A stretch of 6,426 nucleotides of DNA from Chitinophagaceae bacterium (lineage in GTDB: Bacteria; Bacteroidota; Bacteroidia; Chitinophagales; Chitinophagaceae). The notes beneath the pieces were generated by a model, which worked only from the letters and a program-made list of their open reading frames with translations, made no database searches and was not told the DNA's origin. Shown here piece after piece: positions 1-4,618 of this stretch. Within the stretch, counting starts at the first letter, position 1. The number at the start of each line of letters is the position of its first letter. The stretch is taken from contig DMPB01000059.1 of NCBI GenBank assembly GCA_003456175.1, forward strand, positions 1 through 6,426, given 5' to 3'. A program made the position numbers and the translations under genes.

Positions 1-1
1 T

Positions 2-1012
2 TATTTACCGCAAGGCACTACTTTAAATACCATTTATTTTGGAGGCGGCACGCCTAGTATTTTAAATCCAGCACAACTATTAGCATTGCTAGCTACCATT
101 CAGCAACATTATAACGTTGCTGCCGATGCAGAAATTACGTTAGAAGCCAACCCCGATAATATTAATGCCACCCAATTACAAGCTTGGAAAAATGCAGGTG
201 TTAATAGGTTAAGCATTGGCATTCAAAGCTTTGCAGAAGTCGATTTGCAATGGATGAACCGTGCACACAATGCCACACAAGCTTTAGACAGTATTCGGTT
301 GGCACAAGAGGCTGGCTTTCATAACCTTACAATCGATTTAATTTATGGTACACCAACCCTAACCGATGAGCAATGGCTACATAACATACATACAGCTATT
401 GCCCTTAACGTTCCTCATATTAGTGCTTATGCCCTTACTGTAGAACCACGTACAGCATTAGACAAAATGATAGAAAAAGGTAAGGTGCCGGCAGTTGATA
501 CAGCCCAGCAAACTAATCACTTCAACCTGCTCATGCAAGCTTTGGGTGAGGTAGGATTTGAGCATTATGAAATTTCAAATTGGGCCAAACCGAGCATGCG
601 TAGCAAGCATAATAGTAGCTATTGGCAAGGTACTCCGTATTGGGGTATTGGCCCTTCGGCACATAGCTTTAACGGCACTAGTAGGCAATGGAATATTGCC
701 AACAATGCTTTATACATTCAAGCCTTACGGCAAATGGAAGTGCCGTTTGAACAAGAAATACTTACACCAACACAGCAGCTGAACGAGTACATTATGACAG
801 CCCTTCGCACCATGGAAGGTATTCAACTTCAAAAAATTGCAACTTGGGGTACAAAAGCATTAGAGATGCTTACATTAAGTGCTAAGAAGCCAATATATAG
901 CGATAAACTAATAGTGTCTAGCGATGCTATTCAATTAACAGCTGCTGGGAAACACTTTGCAGATGGCATTGCAGCCGATTTATTTTTCGAGGATAACAAC
1001 CAACTCATGTAA
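2..1012 (+). CDS. hemW: HemW-like haem chaperone (radical SAM, HemN family), 5' partial
   Basis: The frame is open to the left edge, so the start and the first roughly 40 residues are missing, including the CxxxCxxC cysteines that would bind the 4Fe-4S cluster. About 336 residues are visible against a usual 375-380. Counting from base 2, the radical-SAM glycine motif GGGTPS is at residues 14-19, ANPDN at 49-53, RLSIGIQSF at 69-77, DLIYGTP at 112-118, SAYALTVEP at 141-149, and the family signature HYEISNWAKP...SKHNSSYW...GIGPSAHSF at about 188-222. The C-terminal HemN-type domain follows (EYIMTALRTMEGI). HemW was long annotated as oxygen-independent coproporphyrinogen III oxidase; characterised HemW proteins instead bind haem and deliver it to respiratory enzymes. 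It ends in TAA, 17 nt from the convergent gpsA stop, with no clear terminator between. It carries two copies of the dispersed 13-bp motif. Confidence 0.93.
   Translation, partial: YLPQGTTLNTIYFGGGTPSILNPAQLLALLATIQQHYNVAADAEITLEANPDNINATQLQAWKNAGVNRLSIGIQSFAEVDLQWMNRAHNATQALDSIRLAQEAGFHNLTIDLIYGTPTLTDEQWLHNIHTAIALNVPHISAYALTVEPRTALDKMIEKGKVPAVDTAQQTNHFNLLMQALGEVGFEHYEISNWAKPSMRSKHNSSYWQGTPYWGIGPSAHSFNGTSRQWNIANNALYIQALRQMEVPFEQEILTPTQQLNEYIMTALRTMEGIQLQKIATWGTKALEMLTLSAKKPIYSDKLIVSSDAIQLTAAGKHFADGIAADLFFEDNNQLM
3..15 (+). repeat. Dispersed 13-bp motif, copy 1 (exact)
   Basis: ATTTACCGCAAGG matches the consensus ATTTRCCGYAAGG exactly. It lies in the sense strand of hemW, encoding LPQG, just before the conserved GGGTPS region. 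Confidence 0.85.
723..735 (-). repeat. Dispersed 13-bp motif, copy 2 (exact)
   Basis: The minus strand reads ATTTGCCGTAAGG, an exact match. It is antisense to hemW, where the codons give ALRQM in a variable part of the C-terminal domain. Confidence 0.85.
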
Positions 1013-1029
1013 CACTTCAATGAAATAGT

Positions 1030-2028
1030 TTAAATCAGCATTTTTTCAATTTGTACAAAGCCTTCATCGGCTGGTACATGCTCCCATAAAATTTGGTAAA
1101 TAGTATTTGCAATTGGTATAGCAGCACCCACTCGCTGGTTGGTAACATGAATACACTTGCTAGCATTATAACCCTCGGCCACCATGTTTAACTCTAGCTT
1201 AGCGGCCATTACACTGTAACCCTTACCCAACATATTACCGAAAGTTCTATTGCGGCTGTACAAGCTGTAGCAAGTAACCAACAAATCTCCTAAGTAAACG
1301 CTTGCATTATGGTTAACATCGCATGGGTTCATATGTGCCACAGCCTTATCTAGAAAAACGCTCATTTCTCTGGCAGCGTTGGCAATGTATACACTCTGAA
1401 AGTTATCACCATACTCTAAGCCATTGGCAATGCCAGCACCAAGTGCATAAATATTTTTCAATACTGCTGCATACTGTGCTCCTATTACATCATCGTTTGT
1501 AACAGTATTAATGTAAGGCACTTTAAAATGTGCTGCAATAGCTGCTGTTGCAGCCGCATCAACCCCACTGAAAGTAAGGTATGACAGCTTTTCTGAAGCC
1601 ACTTCTTCAGCATGGCAAGGCCCTAATAGCGTGAAGTAATCTTGCACATCAACAGCAAATTTTGCTGCTAAATATTCATGCAACAATTGATTGCTTTCTG
1701 GCAAAATGCCTTTGATGGCCGACACTACTTTTTTGCCTTGAAAAATACCTTGCGGTAAATGTTGTAGTGCCTCGGCAACATAAGCAGATGGTACTGCCAT
1801 TATAAGCACATCGCATTTGGCAATTACTTCTTGCAAGTCGGCAATCATATGTAGTTGCTTACTATCGAAATAAGCAGCACTTAAATAATGCGGGTTATGC
1901 TTACGTGTTTGTAAATGTTTGATGGTTTCGGTATTACGAATCCACCAGTATATACTGTTACCGTTGTCGGTTAAAATTTTGGCTAATGCTGTTGCCCAAC
2001 TGCCACTTCCTATAATTCCAAATTGCAT
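1030..2028 (-). CDS. gpsA: NAD(P)-dependent glycerol-3-phosphate dehydrogenase
   Basis: This cytoplasmic enzyme reduces dihydroxyacetone phosphate to sn-glycerol-3-phosphate, the backbone for phospholipids. The 332-residue product has the usual family length. The N-terminal Rossmann motif GSGSWATALA is at residues 7-16, the IKGI lysine at 106, GPCHAEE at 136-142 (most families have GPSFAxE), the catalytic lysine in VLKN at K191, GDNFQ at 207-211, and the substrate-binding SRNRTFG at 258-264, followed by GKG and VAEGYNASK. I chose the ATG at 2028 because the Rossmann strand begins immediately after it. The frame also opens at a GTG at 2049, but the only GAGGAG nearby overlaps that GTG and cannot serve it. 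There is no good Shine-Dalgarno before 2028, which is normal for Bacteroidota. The 136-nt gap after rnc and a promoter-like element suggest separate transcription. One motif copy lies in a variable stretch (HLPQG, residues 90-94). Confidence 0.97.
   Translation of the reverse strand: MQFGIIGSGSWATALAKILTDNGNSIYWWIRNTETIKHLQTRKHNPHYLSAAYFDSKQLHMIADLQEVIAKCDVLIMAVPSAYVAEALQHLPQGIFQGKKVVSAIKGILPESNQLLHEYLAAKFAVDVQDYFTLLGPCHAEEVASEKLSYLTFSGVDAAATAAIAAHFKVPYINTVTNDDVIGAQYAAVLKNIYALGAGIANGLEYGDNFQSVYIANAAREMSVFLDKAVAHMNPCDVNHNASVYLGDLLVTCYSLYSRNRTFGNMLGKGYSVMAAKLELNMVAEGYNASKCIHVTNQRVGAAIPIANTIYQILWEHVPADEGFVQIEKMLI
1748..1760 (-). repeat. Dispersed 13-bp motif, copy 3 (exact)
   Basis: The minus strand reads ATTTACCGCAAGG, identical to copy 1. 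It is in the sense strand of gpsA and encodes HLPQG in a loop between conserved blocks. Confidence 0.85.
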
Positions 2029-2116
2029 GGTATTAGCTTTTAAGCACACTCCTCAAAGCATATATGGCAAGCTTCTAAGAAATGCAATTAACAGTAGAGT
2101 GAATTTCTGGATAGCA

Positions 2117-2147
2117 CAAACATAAGTGGCAACGGTGGCATTGCCAA
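2117..2147 (-). promoter_or_regulatory. Bacteroidota-type promoter candidate for gpsA
   Basis: On the minus strand TTG (2147-2145) is followed after 20 nt by TATGTTTG (2124-2117). This matches the Bacteroidota consensus TAnnTTTG at -7 exactly and the -33 TTG/TTTG element, at acceptable spacing. Transcription would begin near 2110, giving a leader of about 80 nt before the gpsA ATG. The spacer is filled by an inverted repeat, and the -33 element touches a copy of the dispersed motif. No start-site data are available. Confidence 0.5.
2127..2146. repeat. Inverted repeat downstream of rnc, inside the gpsA promoter spacer
   Basis: TGGCAA (2127-2132) and TTGCCA (2141-2146) form perfect 6-bp arms around an 8-nt loop. 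On the minus strand the hairpin lies about 18 nt beyond the rnc stop and is followed by CTTATGTTTGTG, a poor U-tract. It could be a weak rnc terminator, or an operator between the two promoter elements of gpsA; the sequence does not decide. Confidence 0.45.
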
Positions 2148-2159
2148 TTTGCCGTAAGG
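2147..2159 (+). repeat. Dispersed 13-bp motif, copy 4 (exact, intergenic)
   Basis: ATTTGCCGTAAGG is an exact match in the rnc-gpsA gap, 5 nt from the rnc stop and touching the -33 element of the proposed gpsA promoter. The neighbouring bases extend it to GCC-GTAA-GGC followed by GTTTTT on the plus strand. Confidence 0.85.
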
Positions 2160-2164
2160 CGTTT

Positions 2165-2872
2165 TTAAATTCCTAACTTTTCAATTGCAGCTTGTGCTGC
2201 TAAATGGCTGGCATCTTTTTTATTAAATCCTTTACCTGTGGCAATTACTTCACCATCTAATACCGCCGCAATAGTGAATAAACGCCTGCCATTTTCTGGC
2301 TTTTCTTCCATCATTTCAAACTCGAGCTGCTTGCCATTTTTGCTCGCCCAGCCTATAATGCGATTTTTTAGATTAATATCTACTTGTTCTAAATCTTCAA
2401 TAAACAAGTGCGGAATAATGATATTTTTTAGTACCCATTTTTGGGTTGCTGTATATCCTTTGTCTAAATAAACGGCACCAACTACCGCTTCTAATGTGTT
2501 ACCAAATATTTGACTACCTCGTAGGCTGTTATCGTACTTATTGTATTGTGTTACTTTTTTGAGTCCCATTTTCAGCGCTATATCATTCAACTGCTGGCGG
2601 TTCACCATTTTACTACGCATTTCCGTAAGGAAACCTTCATCTTTATAAGGATAGCGTTTGAAGAGATAATCGGCAACAATAGCACCTAAAATAGCATCGC
2701 CTAAATACTCTAAGCGTTCATTATTTTCGGCAGCATGCTCTTTTACGGAGCGATGGCTCAAGGCAGCTCTGTATAAAGCAATATTGCCGGGCCTGATGCC
2801 CAGTACTTGGTACACCTGCCCGGCAAATGCGATGGTATCTTTATTTGTAAATAGTTTCCGTAATAATTGCAC
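2165..2872 (-). CDS. rnc: Ribonuclease III
   Basis: RNase III cleaves double-stranded RNA during rRNA and mRNA processing as a Mg-dependent homodimer. The 235-residue protein has an N-terminal nuclease domain with the signature NERLEYLGDAIL at 51-62 (metal and catalytic residues E52, E55, D59), DEGFLTEMR at 78-86 (E79) and FGNTLEA at 123-129, then a C-terminal double-stranded RNA-binding domain from about 165 to 235. The residue matching E. coli D114 is asparagine (N125, codon AAC), while the partner glutamate E128 is kept. The start is a GTG 4 nt after the fabF stop. An in-frame stop lies just upstream and no ATG occurs before residue 85, so the GTG is well supported and translation is probably coupled to fabF. 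The acpP-fabF-rnc order is widespread. A degenerate motif copy overlaps the conserved FLTEM codons. Confidence 0.97.
   Translation of the reverse strand: MQLLRKLFTNKDTIAFAGQVYQVLGIRPGNIALYRAALSHRSVKEHAAENNERLEYLGDAILGAIVADYLFKRYPYKDEGFLTEMRSKMVNRQQLNDIALKMGLKKVTQYNKYDNSLRGSQIFGNTLEAVVGAVYLDKGYTATQKWVLKNIIIPHLFIEDLEQVDINLKNRIIGWASKNGKQLEFEMMEEKPENGRRLFTIAAVLDGEVIATGKGFNKKDASHLAAQAAIEKLGI
2618..2630 (+). repeat. Dispersed 13-bp motif, copy 5 (degenerate)
   Basis: CATTTCCGTAAGG keeps the core CCGTAAGG and is explained by loss of the R base relative to the consensus. It is antisense to rnc over the conserved GFLTEM codons, where protein constraint may prevent a full match or create the resemblance by chance. 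Confidence 0.5.
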
Positions 2873-2876
2873 CGTG

Positions 2877-4130
2877 TTAAGCTACGAATTTTTTAACGAT
2901 AACACATGCGTTATGACCACCAAAACCGAAGGTATTGCTTAAAGCTGCATTTACAGTACGTTGCTGCGCCTTGTTAAATGTGAAATTCAATCTTGCATCC
3001 AACTCAGGATCGTCGGTGAAATGATTAATGGTAGGTGGAACAATATCGTGCATTACACTTTTGATACATGCAATAGCTTCTACTACACCTGCAGCACCAA
3101 GACAGTGCCCCGTCATACTTTTAGTGGCACTGATATTGAGGTTGTAGGCATGTTCGCCAAATACTTGTACAATTGCCTTTACCTCAGCAATATCACCCAA
3201 TGGTGTGCTAGTACCATGTGTATTAATGTAATCTATTTCTTCGGCTTTCATGCCGGCATCTTCTAAAGCCGATAACATTACATTACGTGCCCCCAACCCT
3301 TCAGGATGCGGCGCTGTAATATGGTGTGCATCGGCAGTAGCACCTGCACCAGCAATTTCACATAAGATATTAGCACCACGAGCCAAAGCATGGTCTAATG
3401 TTTCTAGTACTAGCATACCAGCAGCTTCACCCATCACAAAACCATCACGGTCTTTATCGTAGGGGCGGCTTGCGGTGGCGGGGTCATCGTTACGTTCACT
3501 CATAGCCTTCATGGCATTGAAACCACCTACGCCGGCTTCGCTAATTACAGCTTCGCTACCACCTGTTAAAATAATGTCGGCCTTGCCTAAGCGTAGCAAA
3601 TTATAGGCTTCCATAATAGCATTGGTACTACTAGCACAAGCACTTACTACAGCGAAGTTGGGACCACGTAAGTTATGACGCATACTGATTTGACCAGCAG
3701 CGATATCTAAGATCATTTTTGGAATAAAGAAAGGGTTGAAACGTGGCGTTCCATCGCCTTTACTAAATTCTGTAACCTCGTGTTGAAAGGTTATTAAACC
3801 ACCAATACCACTAGCAAATACAACACCAACGCGGTCGGGGTTAATATTTTCTTGGGTTAATCCAGCACTTGCCATTGCTTGGTCGCTCACATACAAAGCA
3901 AATTGTGTGAAGCGATCAATTTTGCGGGCTTCTTTTCTATCTAAGAACGATGTGGGATCAAAATTTTTAACCTCACATGCAAAGCGTGTTTTAAATTTTT
4001 CGGCATTGAACTGTGTAATAGGTGCGGCACCTGATACACCATTAATCAAGCCATTCCAATATTCGTCTACCGTATTACCTAGCGGTGTTAAAGCACCGAG
4101 GCCGGTTACAACTACACGTTTTAATTCCAT
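2877..4130 (-). CDS. fabF: 3-oxoacyl-[acyl-carrier-protein] synthase II (KAS II)
   Basis: FabF extends acyl chains by condensing malonyl-ACP with acyl-ACP in the cytoplasmic type II fatty acid synthase. At 417 residues it is full length. The thiolase-fold catalytic set is complete: nucleophile C165 in VVSACASSTNA, H305 in NTHGTSTPLGD, K337 in SATKSMTGH, H342 in GHCLGAAG, and the gating loop NTFGFGGHN at 399-407. Residues 1-20 (VVVTGLGALTPLG) are typical of FabF, as is RPYDKDRDGFVMGEGA-like sequence at 222-236. KAS I (FabB) and KAS III (FabH) fit less well: the His-His triad and the length exclude FabH, and the overall sequence reads as FabF. It starts with ATG 106 nt after acpP, across a strong hairpin, and no Shine-Dalgarno is visible. 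It contains no copy of the dispersed motif. Confidence 0.97.
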   Translation of the reverse strand: MELKRVVVTGLGALTPLGNTVDEYWNGLINGVSGAAPITQFNAEKFKTRFACEVKNFDPTSFLDRKEARKIDRFTQFALYVSDQAMASAGLTQENINPDRVGVVFASGIGGLITFQHEVTEFSKGDGTPRFNPFFIPKMILDIAAGQISMRHNLRGPNFAVVSACASSTNAIMEAYNLLRLGKADIILTGGSEAVISEAGVGGFNAMKAMSERNDDPATASRPYDKDRDGFVMGEAAGMLVLETLDHALARGANILCEIAGAGATADAHHITAPHPEGLGARNVMLSALEDAGMKAEEIDYINTHGTSTPLGDIAEVKAIVQVFGEHAYNLNISATKSMTGHCLGAAGVVEAIACIKSVMHDIVPPTINHFTDDPELDARLNFTFNKAQQRTVNAALSNTFGFGGHNACVIVKKFVA

Positions 4131-4158
4131 ACAGCTAGCCTGTTTGTTGTAAGAAGTA

Positions 4159-4201
4159 AATCCGCCAGCACGAAGGCTTTGCAGCTAGCGTGTGGCGGAT
4201 T
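4159..4201 (-). promoter_or_regulatory. Strong hairpin between acpP and fabF
   Basis: AATCCGCCA (4159-4167) pairs with TGGCGGATT (4193-4201), then after one bulged base CACG (4169-4172) pairs with CGTG (4189-4192), leaving a 16-nt loop. That is 13 base pairs with one bulge. On the transcribed minus strand it is followed by TTTACTTCTT, an imperfect U-rich tract. It may act as a partial terminator letting acpP be expressed above fabF, or as an mRNA processing or 3'-end stability element. The structure is read directly; the function is inferred. Confidence 0.6.
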
Positions 4202-4213
4202 ATAGAGTATTAA

Positions 4214-4233
4214 TACAGCTAATACTTGCTGTA
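4214..4233 (-). repeat. Small hairpin just after the acpP stop
   Basis: TACAGC (4214-4219) and GCTGTA (4228-4233) form 6-bp arms around an 8-nt loop, starting three bases beyond the acpP TAA. With the larger hairpin at 4159-4201 it makes two stem-loops in tandem between acpP and fabF. No U-tract follows, so termination by this one alone is unlikely. Confidence 0.35.
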
Positions 4234-4236
4234 ATA

Positions 4237-4473
4237 TTATTTTGCATGCGCCTCAAGGTAAGCTACAGCCTGACCAACAGTGGTGATGGTTTCAGCTTGC
4301 TCATCAGGAATAGAAATGTTGAATTCTTTTTCGAATTCCATGATTAATTCTACTGTATCCAGTGAATCGGCACCGAGGTCGTTAGTGAAAGAAGCTTCGT
4401 TGGTAACTTCGGCTTCATCTACGCCAAGCTTGTCAACTATAATCTTCTTTACTCTTGTTGCGATGTCTGACAT
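4237..4473 (-). CDS. acpP: Acyl carrier protein
   Basis: AcpP carries fatty acyl intermediates as thioesters on a 4'-phosphopantetheine arm. The 78-residue acidic protein has the standard length and the attachment motif [15 protein letters not shown], with the modified serine at S37. I chose the ATG at 4473 ([10 protein letters not shown]), which matches the normal family N-terminus. The frame stays open to 4560 upstream, but those 29 residues are basic and aromatic and belong to the leader. The start is preceded by A/T-rich sequence (ACTTAATTACA) without a Shine-Dalgarno. The leader also holds a weak 5-bp GTAAT/ATTAC hairpin ending one base before the ATG. The 145 nt separating it from the E1 stop leave room for its own promoter, which I could not place with confidence. 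Confidence 0.97.
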   Translation of the reverse strand: MSDIATRVKKIIVDKLGVDEAEVTNEASFTNDLGADSLDTVELIMEFEKEFNISIPDEQAETITTVGQAVAYLEAHAK

Positions 4474-4590
4474 TGTAATTAAGTTTTGATTACGGGGGCG
4501 AAAATAATGTTTTTGTGAAATGTACAAGTATTTTACACGTTTTTGTTTTTTAAACGGCAATAAGACACACTAGCAACTGTTCGTTAGCAT

Positions 4591-4606
4591 TTTACCTTAC
4601 GGTAAA
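4591..4606 (-). terminator. Perfect hairpin after the E1 gene, containing a motif copy
   Basis: On the minus strand TTTACC, loop GTAA and GGTAAA form a 6-bp stem with a GNRA-type tetraloop, 12 nt after the E1 stop. The stem contains motif copy 6. The following AATGCTAAC is not U-rich, so intrinsic termination is doubtful; a 3'-end stabilising hairpin is equally possible. Confidence 0.35.
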
Positions 4607-4607
4607 T
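4595..4607 (-). repeat. Dispersed 13-bp motif, copy 6 (exact, intergenic)
   Basis: The minus strand reads ATTTACCGTAAGG, an exact match in the gap between the E1 gene and acpP. It forms most of the 6-bp hairpin described at 4591-4606. Confidence 0.85.
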
Positions 4608-4618
4608 ATGATAGCACC

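Noticed and set aside
1013..1045. T6 tract beyond the hemW stop as a hemW terminator
   Set aside because: No stem precedes the tract, and it encodes the last residues of gpsA on the other strand.
2029..2049. Alternative GTG start for gpsA at 2049
   Set aside because: It adds seven residues before the Rossmann strand, and the GAGGAG nearby overlaps the GTG, so it cannot act as its ribosome binding site.
2848..2866. TTTCCGTAATAA near the rnc start as another motif copy
   Set aside because: It lacks the GG end and differs from the consensus at several positions, so it was not counted.
2919..2936. AACCGAAGGTATT in fabF as a motif copy
   Set aside because: It lacks one base of the core, and the codons are fixed by the conserved NTFGFGG loop, which explains the resemblance.
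4517..4524. TACATTTC on the minus strand as a -7 element for acpP
   Set aside because: It matches TAnnTTTG in all but one base, but no TTG or TTTG lies 17-23 nt upstream, so the promoter is not supported.
4474..4560. In-frame N-terminal extension of acpP by 29 residues
   Set aside because: The extension is basic and aromatic, unlike any acyl carrier protein, and the ATG at 4473 gives the standard N-terminus and length.
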